Source: GCA-2733415 sp049609325
GTDB lineage: Bacteria; Bacteroidota; Bacteroidia; Flavobacteriales; Flavobacteriaceae
Direction of reading: 5' to 3'
Assembly: GCA_049609325.1 (NCBI GenBank)
Contig: JBMYYK010000001.1
Coordinates: forward strand, 1-64,000
Length of the DNA: 64,000 nucleotides
Every line of letters starts with the position of its first letter. Positions within the stretch are counted from its first letter, which is position 1. The position numbers and the translations under genes are program-made. Positions 36,769 through 44,754 of this stretch are shown piece by piece. The notes under the pieces are model-generated. The model saw only the letters and a program-made list of their open reading frames with translations. It made no database searches and was not told the DNA's origin.

Positions 36769-36811
36769 CAAAGATATATTGGGAGTGTTTTTTAAACTAT
36801 GACATTTATCA
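36769..36811 (-). promoter_or_regulatory. Fnr-type operator plus -7 box of the cbb3 operon
   Basis: The operator TGACATTTATCA is at 36800-36811, and the minus-strand -7 box TATCTTTG (full match) is at 36769-36776. Their centres are 33 bp apart, which puts the operator near -40. The ccoS start lies 22 bp after the box. Confidence 0.7.
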
Positions 36812-36824
36812 TCTTTTAAAAAAA

Positions 36825-39197
36825 TTACCTGATTTGTTGACGCACTATTAAATTAGACAGCAATGTTACCATTGCAACAACCGAAATTGAACTTAACGGC
36901 ATTAATATAGCCGCAATAATTGGCGACAAATTACCCGTTACTGCAAAAGATAAACCTAAAATATTGTATAAAAATGATAGCACAAAACTTGCAATAACTA
37001 GCTTTTTAGTACGTTTAGAGGTGTCCAACATTCCTGGTATGTTGCTAAACCTAGAAGCGTCAATAATTGCATCACATGCCGGAGAAAACACATTAACATC
37101 TTCAGAAACTACAATTCCTACACTACTTTGTGCCAAAGCCCCAGAATCATTTAAACCATCACCTACCATAAGTACATGTTCATCTTGTTCTTGCAATTCT
37201 TTTATATAATTTAATTTGTCTGCTGGTTTTTGCTTAAAAAATAAGCGCACTCCTTTTGGTAATTGGCTTTCTAAAAAACGTCTTTCCCCATCATTGTCAC
37301 CAGACAAAATCACTAACTTATAATCTGATGATAATGACTCAAAAACTGAAAACACACTTGATCTATATTTGTTTTTATATTGGTATTTCCCATAATAATG
37401 TCCATCAACTGCTATAAAAACATTAGTATCATGAGATGCTTTTGTAACAGTGTTTACAAAAGACGCCGATCCTATTTTATAATGAACACCATCTACCTCA
37501 CCTTCTACACCACTACCTGTTGTTTCTTTAAAACCTGTAACGTTACAAACTTGTTCTTCATTTTTTAAAACGTCATACAACCCTCTACTTAACGGATGAT
37601 TAGACGCTCTTAATATTGACGCAATGGCGTTTATGTTTTTTTCTGAAAGCGCTTTACCCGAATAACTAATTTGACTTTTATCGCGTTGTGTTAAGGTGCC
37701 TGTTTTATCAAAAACTATAGTTGTTATTTTTGATAAAGATTCGATAACCATTGTGTTTTTTAAATACAATTGTCGTTTCCCAAATAAGCGCAAAACATTT
37801 CCTAAAGTAAAGGGAGCAGAAAGTGCCAACGCACATGGGCAAGCTACTATTAACACCGCAGTTACTGCATTAACTACTACGGTATTATCTACCATAAACC
37901 AATATAAGGCTGTGAACAAGGTAATGAGTAAAATTACAGATGTAAAGTACTTACTTATACTATCTGTAATGGTTTCCAGCTTATCTTGTTTGTCGGTTGC
38001 AAACACATCATTACTCCATAATTGGGTCAAATAACTTTGTGATATTGATTTTGTAACATCTACTTCAATTACTCCCCCTATTTGCTTCCCCCCAGCAAAA
38101 AGAGTTTCTCCAGATACTTTCTTTACTGGCTGAGATTCTCCTGTTACAAAGCTATAATCTATACGCCCTTCTCCTTTTATCAATACCGCATCTACAGGTA
38201 ACAACTCTTCATTTCTAATTAATAAACGATCTCCTTTTACAACTTCATGTACTGGAACAGCAACCTCTTTATCATTTACTAATTTTGTTACTGCTATTGG
38301 GAAATACGATTTATAATCACGTTCAAACGATAAAAAATTATATGTTTTCTGTTGAAAGAATTTCCCTAGTAATAAAAAGAACACTAAACCGCATAAGCTA
38401 TCTAAAAACCCTTGTCCGGTGTGGGTTAATATTTCATACACACTCCTCAAAAACAACACTAATATTCCTAAAGCTATAGGTACATCTATATTTAGAATTT
38501 TATGTTTTAATCCTTTATAAGCAGATATGAAATAATCTTGAGAGGCGTAAAACACTACAGGAAGTGAAAATACCAACATGATTTGTCTGAAAAATGGTTT
38601 ATAGATATCTAACCAATATTCGTTTAGCTCAAAGTATTCCGGGAAAGATAAAAACATCACATTACCAAACGCAAACCCTGCTGTAACAAGCTTAAACAAT
38701 AAGGAATAATCTTTTTTTGAATGGGTCTTTTTTGAATCTTCTAAACTGATATAAGGCTCATAACCAATACTACTTAATAGCAATACAACACTATGCAAAT
38801 TCACCTCTTCTTTTTTATAGGTAATTCTAACTGTTTTCTTTGAAAAATTAACTTGTGAGGTTACAATATTACCATTCAGTTTATTTAAATTTTCTAACAC
38901 CCAAACACATGAGCTACAGTGTATATGAGGTACATACAATGTGGCTATTTGAATAGTGTCTTCTTCAAAATCAATTAAACTTTTAACTATAGTTTCATTT
39001 AAAAGGTAATCGTACTTTTTTGAAGCAGTTTCTGGTGATTTTCCTGGTGATTTCTCTAAATCATAATACTTACTTAATTCACTTTGATGTAAGATTTCAT
39101 AAACCGTTTTACAACCGTTGCAACAAAATAGTTTATCATCAAAATGAACGTATACTGAATTGGTGTCACCACAATGGTAACAGAGTTCTTTATTCAT
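36825..39197 (-). CDS. ccoI: Copper-exporting P-type ATPase of the cbb3 pathway
   Basis: The 790-residue P1B ATPase has an N-terminal Cys-rich metal-binding segment (CYHCG, CCNGC) and an HMA-like domain with HCSSC. It then has TGES, the copper channel CPCAL, the phosphorylation site DKTGTLT and GDGLNDSGAL. CcoI/FixI-type pumps supply copper for cbb3. It is divergent from the Crp/Fnr gene, with which it shares an operator. Confidence 0.92.
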   Translation of the reverse strand: MNKELCYHCGDTNSVYVHFDDKLFCCNGCKTVYEILHQSELSKYYDLEKSPGKSPETASKKYDYLLNETIVKSLIDFEEDTIQIATLYVPHIHCSSCVWVLENLNKLNGNIVTSQVNFSKKTVRITYKKEEVNLHSVVLLLSSIGYEPYISLEDSKKTHSKKDYSLLFKLVTAGFAFGNVMFLSFPEYFELNEYWLDIYKPFFRQIMLVFSLPVVFYASQDYFISAYKGLKHKILNIDVPIALGILVLFLRSVYEILTHTGQGFLDSLCGLVFFLLLGKFFQQKTYNFLSFERDYKSYFPIAVTKLVNDKEVAVPVHEVVKGDRLLIRNEELLPVDAVLIKGEGRIDYSFVTGESQPVKKVSGETLFAGGKQIGGVIEVDVTKSISQSYLTQLWSNDVFATDKQDKLETITDSISKYFTSVILLITLFTALYWFMVDNTVVVNAVTAVLIVACPCALALSAPFTLGNVLRLFGKRQLYLKNTMVIESLSKITTIVFDKTGTLTQRDKSQISYSGKALSEKNINAIASILRASNHPLSRGLYDVLKNEEQVCNVTGFKETTGSGVEGEVDGVHYKIGSASFVNTVTKASHDTNVFIAVDGHYYGKYQYKNKYRSSVFSVFESLSSDYKLVILSGDNDGERRFLESQLPKGVRLFFKQKPADKLNYIKELQEQDEHVLMVGDGLNDSGALAQSSVGIVVSEDVNVFSPACDAIIDASRFSNIPGMLDTSKRTKKLVIASFVLSFLYNILGLSFAVTGNLSPIIAAILMPLSSISVVAMVTLLSNLIVRQQIR

Positions 39198-39216
39198 ATC
39201 TTATTTTTACCGATTA

Positions 39217-39259
39217 CAAATTTCTATATATATACATACAAACACAATGATATTTATCA
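39217..39259 (-). promoter_or_regulatory. Fnr-type operator plus -7 box of ccoI
   Basis: The operator TGATATTTATCA is at 39248-39259. At a centre distance of 33 bp the minus strand has GAAATTTG (39217-39224), one mismatch to TAnnTTTG. Confidence 0.6.
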
Positions 39260-39274
39260 TATTTATTACCTTTG
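39248..39274 (+). promoter_or_regulatory. Operator overlapping the promoter of the Crp/Fnr gene
   Basis: TACCTTTG at 39267-39274 is a full -7 box only 17 bp from the centre of the operator at 39248-39259. The operator therefore lies between the -33 and -7 regions, a position suited to repression. Autorepression with activation of divergent ccoI is inferred. Confidence 0.5.
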
Positions 39275-39296
39275 CATTCATATTCAGATACTACTT

Positions 39297-39983
39297 ATGG
39301 GAAAGTGCCACCAATGCATCATTAGACATTTCAATAGCTTTAAATCGTTAACGACTGAAGAATTGACTTGTATTTCAAATTCAAAAACTGAAATGAATTT
39401 CAAGAAAGGACAAGTCGTATTTACTGAAGGCTCTACCATTAACGGTGTGTTTTGTGTAAAAACCGGTAAATGTAAGTTGTCTAAACTCAATAGTAACGGT
39501 AAAGAACAAATTGTTCGTTTTGTAAAAGGTGGTGATGTTTTAGGCTATCGTTCTGTTATCGTAAATGAACCTGTTACTCTTACAGTTACTGCACTTGATG
39601 ATATGAACGCATGCTTTATTCCTAAGTCAGAAATTTTTGAAGCCTTAGAAAAAAACCCAAAATTCATCATGGATATGATGAAAACTGCATGTTCTGACTT
39701 AAAAGATGCCAACATGACCTTATCTAAAATGGCGCAAAAAAACGTCCGTGAACGTTTAGCAGATACCCTCCTATTTTTAGAAGAAACCTTTGATGTTAAT
39801 GAAGATGGTTATATTGATGTGCAATTAAGTAGAGAAGAAATTTCAAGTATAATTGGTACAGCTACAGAATCTGCTATTCGATTATTATCAGAGTTCAAAA
39901 AAGAAAAACTCATCAACTTAAAAGGAAAAAGCATACAAATAGTTGATGCTCAAAAGTTGCGTAATATCTCTGAAGGATTTTAG
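39297..39983 (+). CDS. Crp/Fnr-family transcriptional regulator
   Basis: This 228-residue protein has a cyclic-nucleotide-binding-like sensor domain (about 20-135), a dimer helix (about 136-165) and a helix-turn-helix (about 177-205). It carries Cys4, Cys7 and Cys106, which line up with three of the four Fnr cluster ligands; the fourth is Asn13. In the recognition helix Glu191 and Arg195 align with Fnr Glu209 and Arg213, but the Ser212 position is Ile194. I chose the ATG at 39297, 23 bp after the -7 box; an upstream in-frame start at 39174 lies inside ccoI. It is the prime candidate for the TGAY-N4-RTCA operators. Confidence 0.88.
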   Translation: MGKCHQCIIRHFNSFKSLTTEELTCISNSKTEMNFKKGQVVFTEGSTINGVFCVKTGKCKLSKLNSNGKEQIVRFVKGGDVLGYRSVIVNEPVTLTVTALDDMNACFIPKSEIFEALEKNPKFIMDMMKTACSDLKDANMTLSKMAQKNVRERLADTLLFLEETFDVNEDGYIDVQLSREEISSIIGTATESAIRLLSEFKKEKLINLKGKSIQIVDAQKLRNISEGF

Positions 39984-40034
39984 TTTATAATACTACTTTT
40001 CCTTATAATTACACCTATATTTTATCAGGGTTTT

Positions 40035-40080
40035 ATATGATTTAAATCATATTGTAAGCCATTGTTTTCCCTGAACTTTG
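40035..40080 (+). promoter_or_regulatory. Fnr-type operator plus -7 box of the porin gene
   Basis: A perfect 18-bp palindrome (ATATGATTTAAATCATAT, 40035-40052) contains TGAT-N4-ATCA. GAACTTTG at 40073-40080 is 33 bp away centre to centre. Confidence 0.6.
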
Positions 40081-40106
40081 TAATACTAATTTTAACTTTT
40101 AGTATT

Positions 40107-41393
40107 ATGAAGTTTACGCGATTAACAGTATTAGCAGCAACCACATTATTTGCACAACATTTATTTTCACAACAAGTTGATGTTGATTTAGAATTGAGAC
40201 CAAGAGCTGAGTACAGACATGGATTTAAAACCCTTGCAGCAGATGGTACAGACCCAACCGTATTTGTGTCTCAACGTACACAACTGAATACAAATTATAG
40301 CAGTGAAAAACTAAAACTAAAATTAAGCTTACAAGACGTGCGTGTTTGGGGAGATGTCCCAACGCTGAATACTTCAGATAATTTAGGAACCAATTTACAT
40401 GAAGCATGGGCAGAATTGAGCTTAAACCCTAAATTGTTTTTAAGAGCAGGACGTCAAGAAATTAATTTAGATGACCAACGAATTTTCGGAAGCGTCAATT
40501 GGGTACAACAAGCCAGAAGTCATGATGCAGCCATTTTAAAATACAAAACAGAAGCGTTTAAATTAGATGTTGCAGTAGCATATAATCAAGATAAATATGA
40601 ACCTGCCAATAGCATTTATGGTGATGAAAATTTAGCTGTAGCCAACAATTATAAAACCATGCAATATGTATGGATGCACAAGGATTGGACTAAACTTAAA
40701 GCGAGTTTCCTTTTCTTAAATAACGGATTACAATATATTGATGCAGTTAATGCCGATAACAATGAAACTAGATTTAGTCAAATGGCAGGTACACATCTGA
40801 AATATACTAGCGGAAAACTTGGACTTACCTCTAATTTATACTACCAATTCGGAAAAGATAAAGCCAATAACAACTTAAGTGCTTATTTATTAAATCTGGA
40901 TGTAGCCTATAAATTAACGCAAAACATTACCCCAACATTAGGTGCAGAGTTAATTAGTGGTAATGAAAATGGCGCCCCTTCAGATGGTGACAACAATGCG
41001 TTTATGCCACTTTATGGGACCAATCATAAATTTAATGGTTTAATGGACTTCTTCTATGTAGGTAATCACGGTAACAACGTTGGACTATTTGATTTGTATT
41101 TAAAAACTAAACTAAAATTTAACGAGAAATCAAATTTATATGTTGGTATCCATAACTTTTCAGCAGCTGCTAAACGCACAAATATCGATAAGCAGTTAGG
41201 GAATGAAATTGACCTTGTATATGCACATAAATTACAAAAAGATGTGATCTTAAAAGCGGGGTACTCTCATTTTTTTGCAGCTGAAGGTATGGAAGCCTTA
41301 CCAAACGGAAATACATCTGGAGCTACTAATAATTTAGGTTGGGTGATGTTAATCATTAAGCCTACTCTATTTAAAAGCACGCCAAAACACTAA
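40107..41393 (+). CDS. Outer-membrane beta-barrel protein, alginate-export (AlgE-like) family
   Basis: The 428-residue protein has a signal peptide ending FSQ (about residue 21) and a full barrel of alternating strands with ELRPRAEYRHGF, FLRAGRQEI and SHDAAILKYK, as in the alginate-export family. Its Fnr-type promoter and position beside ric suggest a role in uptake or release of nitrate/nitrite rather than alginate; that is inference. The start at 40107 fits the promoter; a longer frame begins at 40062, upstream of the -7 box. Confidence 0.8.
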   Translation: MKFTRLTVLAATTLFAQHLFSQQVDVDLELRPRAEYRHGFKTLAADGTDPTVFVSQRTQLNTNYSSEKLKLKLSLQDVRVWGDVPTLNTSDNLGTNLHEAWAELSLNPKLFLRAGRQEINLDDQRIFGSVNWVQQARSHDAAILKYKTEAFKLDVAVAYNQDKYEPANSIYGDENLAVANNYKTMQYVWMHKDWTKLKASFLFLNNGLQYIDAVNADNNETRFSQMAGTHLKYTSGKLGLTSNLYYQFGKDKANNNLSAYLLNLDVAYKLTQNITPTLGAELISGNENGAPSDGDNNAFMPLYGTNHKFNGLMDFFYVGNHGNNVGLFDLYLKTKLKFNEKSNLYVGIHNFSAAAKRTNIDKQLGNEIDLVYAHKLQKDVILKAGYSHFFAAEGMEALPNGNTSGATNNLGWVMLIIKPTLFKSTPKH

Positions 41394-41438
41394 TAACAAT
41401 CAGAAGGGATAAAACTTCCCATCACAAATTAATTTTTT

Positions 41439-42161
41439 ATGACAATTTCAAAAGATAACACCGTAGCATCTGTAGTAACAAAAAATATCAAAACCGCACA
41501 CATCTTTAAAAAACACGGCATCGATTTTTGCTGTGGTGGAGGCATTTCACTAGAAAAAGCTTGCGACAAAAATAATGTGAACATGGACACATTAATTGAA
41601 GAATTAACTGCTATAGATAAAATAACTGACCAAAATCTGGATTTTGACAATTGGGAATTAGATGTATTAATTGACCATATCGTCAACACACACCACAGTT
41701 ACGTGAGTGAAAGCGTTCAAATACTATCACAATACGCCAACAAAGTAGCCAAAGTGCATGGTCATCATTATGATTTTTTAATTGAGGTGAATACCCTCTT
41801 TCATGACGTGGCAAATGAATTGGTATCTCATATGCAAAAAGAAGAGCAAATACTATTCCCATACATCAAAAAAATAGTTAATGCAAAAAGACATCAAGAA
41901 GCCAATACTCCACCACCATTTGGTACTGTTAGTAACCCAATTACTATGATGGAACATGAGCACGAAAGTGCTGGTGAAGTGTTACGAAAAATTGCTACAC
42001 TGACAGATAATTACACAACACCACCTGGTGCATGCAACACGTTTAAAGCCCTATATTCTAAATTAGAAGAATTTGAACAAGATTTACATCAACATATACA
42101 TTTAGAAAATAACATTTTACACCCAAAAGCTATTAGTTTAGAAAAAAGCTTGCAGAATTAA
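41439..42161 (+). CDS. ric: Di-iron protein for repair of iron-sulfur clusters (Ric/ScdA/YtfE)
   Basis: The 240-residue protein has an N-terminal ScdA_N (DUF542) domain with DFCCGGG (Cys31, Cys32). A C-terminal hemerythrin-like four-helix bundle follows, with HH at THHSY, HMQKEEQILFP, MEHEHES and HIHLENNILHP. It repairs clusters damaged by NO or oxidants. It lies 45 bp after the porin gene, probably in one transcript, and ends at a terminator. Confidence 0.93.
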   Translation: MTISKDNTVASVVTKNIKTAHIFKKHGIDFCCGGGISLEKACDKNNVNMDTLIEELTAIDKITDQNLDFDNWELDVLIDHIVNTHHSYVSESVQILSQYANKVAKVHGHHYDFLIEVNTLFHDVANELVSHMQKEEQILFPYIKKIVNAKRHQEANTPPPFGTVSNPITMMEHEHESAGEVLRKIATLTDNYTTPPGACNTFKALYSKLEEFEQDLHQHIHLENNILHPKAISLEKSLQN

Positions 42162-42183
42162 TACCTCTTCAAGAAATGTATGT

Positions 42184-42213
42184 AATGAGTCATCTTATTT
42201 AAGGTGACTCATT
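42184..42213 (+). terminator. Intrinsic terminator after ric
   Basis: A 13-bp stem with one G-T pair (AATGAGTCATCTT against AAGGTGACTCATT), a 4-nt loop and a following TATTTTATT tract. Confidence 0.8.
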
Positions 42214-42243
42214 TATTTTATTAGTACTTTAGCTTCAACACCT

Positions 42244-43425
42244 ATGAAATTATCGATATTAAATAGTAAAATAGCCCTCGGATACTTTTTACTTATTGCT
42301 GCTTTAGGCGTAATATTAAGGTTCTTCCCTATTCTACCAATTTCTGCGAATTATAAATTTTTAGTTCATGCGCATTCACATGTTGCTCTATTAGGTTGGA
42401 TATATACAGGCTTAACTACACTCATATATACACTATACTTAAAAGATGCAGATATTACCCCTCTTTATAAGCGCATCTTTTGGGGTACACAAATAACCAT
42501 AGTAGGAATGCTCTTTACATTTCCTTTTATGGGTTATAAAGCGTTGTCTATTGTATTTTCAACTTTATTCTTAATTGCTTCATATTTTTTTGCATGGTTA
42601 GTGTTTAAACATACATCTAAGGACTTAAAGCAAATGTACTCATATAAATTCATGAGAATGGCCTTATGGTTTATGATCATTTCCAGTATTGGTCCTTGGG
42701 CCCTAGGTACAATTATGTCTACACATGGTTCGGCGTCTTCTTTATATAAAAACGCCATCTATTTTTATTTGCACTTTCAATATAATGGTTGGTTTTTAGT
42801 CGCGATTTTAGGTGGATTTATTAGAGTGTTAGAATTGCAACACATTAAAATTTCAAAAAGAGAGTTTTTAGGATTATACTGGCTATTCAATTGCGGCGTT
42901 ATTGCTACTTTTTTAATCTCCATTTTATGGATGTCACCAAGCACAACAATACATAGCATTGCTGGTATTGGGAGTATATTACAACTAATTGCGTTTACTT
43001 GTTTTATAAAGAAGTTAAAATCAATACAATTTGAATCGAGTCAATATTTGCTTCACCTATTTATTGCATTCTTTTTAATTAAATTAGTTCTACAGTTATT
43101 AGGATGTATCCCTTATTTTTCTTCAATTATAAGTTTTAATGTCGATGTTGTTATCGGCTACATTCATTGGGTCTTTTTAGGAGTAGTGAGTATAGGTCTA
43201 CTTGGGTTATTAAATCATTTCAAACTAATTCAAATCACTAAACCAATAATTGTATTATATACTATTGGAGTTTTATTAACTGAGGTTTTATTATTCTATA
43301 AGGGCACTAGTATATGGTTAGAATTAGAACATACGTCTAATTATTATCAGTATTTAGCTGGTGCAAGTTTGATTGTATTTTTTAGTATATTATACCTATT
43401 CCTTTTACAATTCAAACGTAAATAG
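42244..43425 (+). CDS. Twelve-helix membrane protein resembling a degenerate haem-copper oxidase subunit I
   Basis: This 393-residue protein has about twelve membrane helices, the number in haem-copper oxidase/NorB subunit I. By eye, His42 (VHAHSHVALLGW) matches the helix II low-spin haem ligand and His308 (YIHWVFLG) the helix X partner; His177 (YLHFQYNGW) matches the helix VI metal ligand. The adjacent HH pair of helix VII is absent, and the high-spin haem ligand position is Tyr306. So it may bind one low-spin haem but should not reduce O2 or NO. Its position after ric suggests NO-related sensing or electron transfer. Function unknown. Confidence 0.6.
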   Translation: MKLSILNSKIALGYFLLIAALGVILRFFPILPISANYKFLVHAHSHVALLGWIYTGLTTLIYTLYLKDADITPLYKRIFWGTQITIVGMLFTFPFMGYKALSIVFSTLFLIASYFFAWLVFKHTSKDLKQMYSYKFMRMALWFMIISSIGPWALGTIMSTHGSASSLYKNAIYFYLHFQYNGWFLVAILGGFIRVLELQHIKISKREFLGLYWLFNCGVIATFLISILWMSPSTTIHSIAGIGSILQLIAFTCFIKKLKSIQFESSQYLLHLFIAFFLIKLVLQLLGCIPYFSSIISFNVDVVIGYIHWVFLGVVSIGLLGLLNHFKLIQITKPIIVLYTIGVLLTEVLLFYKGTSIWLELEHTSNYYQYLAGASLIVFFSILYLFLLQFKRK

Positions 43426-43450
43426 CACTACATTAAATTATTAACACAAA

Positions 43451-43488
43451 AAAAGGATTGCTACTTAGGTAGGTATAGCAATCCTTTT
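43451..43488. terminator. Bidirectional intrinsic terminator
   Basis: A 13-bp perfect stem (AAAAGGATTGCTA with TAGCAATCCTTTT) around a 12-nt loop, between the convergent 42244 gene and the nap operon. Confidence 0.88.
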
Positions 43489-43508
43489 ATTAAATAATGG
43501 TTAGTTAT

Positions 43509-44723
43509 TTAATTTTTCTTATATCTAATTTTACCAATTTCTATTCCTATAGCCGTACGCGCTAAAATTGTAAATACAAAGGCTCCCATTGCCCAAATCC
43601 CTAGAGTGACACCAATTTCAATTCCTGTTGGCGTGTATTCAGCAATTTTACCATAGGCTCCTGGTATAAATCCAGGCACTATAAGTCCGAATCCTTTCTC
43701 TATCCAAATGGCAACAAACAGAATAAAGCACGCAAAAAACAAGACTTTAAAATTGTTTCTTAATTTATGAAAGGTTAGTAAAACCGTAGCCAATACATTT
43801 AGCGGAATAGCTGTCCATATCCATGGCATTAATGCATTTTTACCATGTAACCCAAAAAACAAATAATAGGCACTTTCACTATGATGCGTAGGAGCATAAA
43901 ATTCTTTAAACAACTCAGACACTAACATAATTAAGTTTATTTGAGCCGCTACAGTTACTACCATTGCAATTTTTTTAATCGTTTTATCCTCTATTTTAAA
44001 AGGAGTATGTGTTCTAATAATCGCTAATACTAATATGATTAATGCCGGCCCTGCTGCAAAAGCAGATGCTAAAAATCGTGGTCCTAATAAGGCATTATTC
44101 CAAAATGGTTTTGCTTGTAATCCTTGATATAAAAAAGCTGTTACTAAGTGAATTCCAACGGCCCAAAACACTGATAAAAATGCCCCGGGAATGTATACTT
44201 TAGACTTAGCTTCTTTCCCTTGATAATGCCTAAATAATATATACATTGGTATAGTCAAGTTTATTAACAAGTAGCCATTTAACGCTATAACATCCCAAGT
44301 TAACATTGAGTTTGGAAAGTTAAACACTCCAATACCCGGCATCATATGCCATAATACCGATGGGCCTCCCATATCAGCAATTACAAACGCTAAACACATG
44401 ACTAATGCTGCAACTGCTAAACCCTCACCAATCAATACGGCTTGCTTAAAATCAATATCTTTTAAAACATAAGTTGGCATCACCAACATTACGGCTGCTG
44501 CAGCTACGCCTACTAAAAAGGTAAAATTAGAAATGTACAATCCCCAACTCACACGATCGGTCATACCTGTTACACTTAAGCCTTCTTCAATTTGTATAGA
44601 ATAGCAATACATACCCACCAACATAATAAAGGTGAGTAAGCCCATCCATAAATGGTATTTTTTTGAGCCATGAGTAATTGAATCAAGGCTATCTTTTATC
44701 AAACTTCCTATTACTTTAAACAT
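43509..44723 (-). CDS. NrfD/PsrC-family quinol-oxidising membrane subunit
   Basis: The 404-residue protein has about ten membrane helices. It has YCYSIQIEEGLSVTGMTDRVSWGLYISNF at the first helix pair, as in the NrfD/PsrC/ActC family, which exchanges electrons with menaquinol. As the last gene of the nap operon, after the four-cluster ferredoxin, it probably feeds NapA/NapB from menaquinol in place of the missing NapC or NapH. No haem motif is present. Confidence 0.82.
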   Translation of the reverse strand: MFKVIGSLIKDSLDSITHGSKKYHLWMGLLTFIMLVGMYCYSIQIEEGLSVTGMTDRVSWGLYISNFTFLVGVAAAAVMLVMPTYVLKDIDFKQAVLIGEGLAVAALVMCLAFVIADMGGPSVLWHMMPGIGVFNFPNSMLTWDVIALNGYLLINLTIPMYILFRHYQGKEAKSKVYIPGAFLSVFWAVGIHLVTAFLYQGLQAKPFWNNALLGPRFLASAFAAGPALIILVLAIIRTHTPFKIEDKTIKKIAMVVTVAAQINLIMLVSELFKEFYAPTHHSESAYYLFFGLHGKNALMPWIWTAIPLNVLATVLLTFHKLRNNFKVLFFACFILFVAIWIEKGFGLIVPGFIPGAYGKIAEYTPTGIEIGVTLGIWAMGAFVFTILARTAIGIEIGKIRYKKN

Positions 44724-44754
44724 AGTATACTTGAATATAAATTGATGTTTTTAA

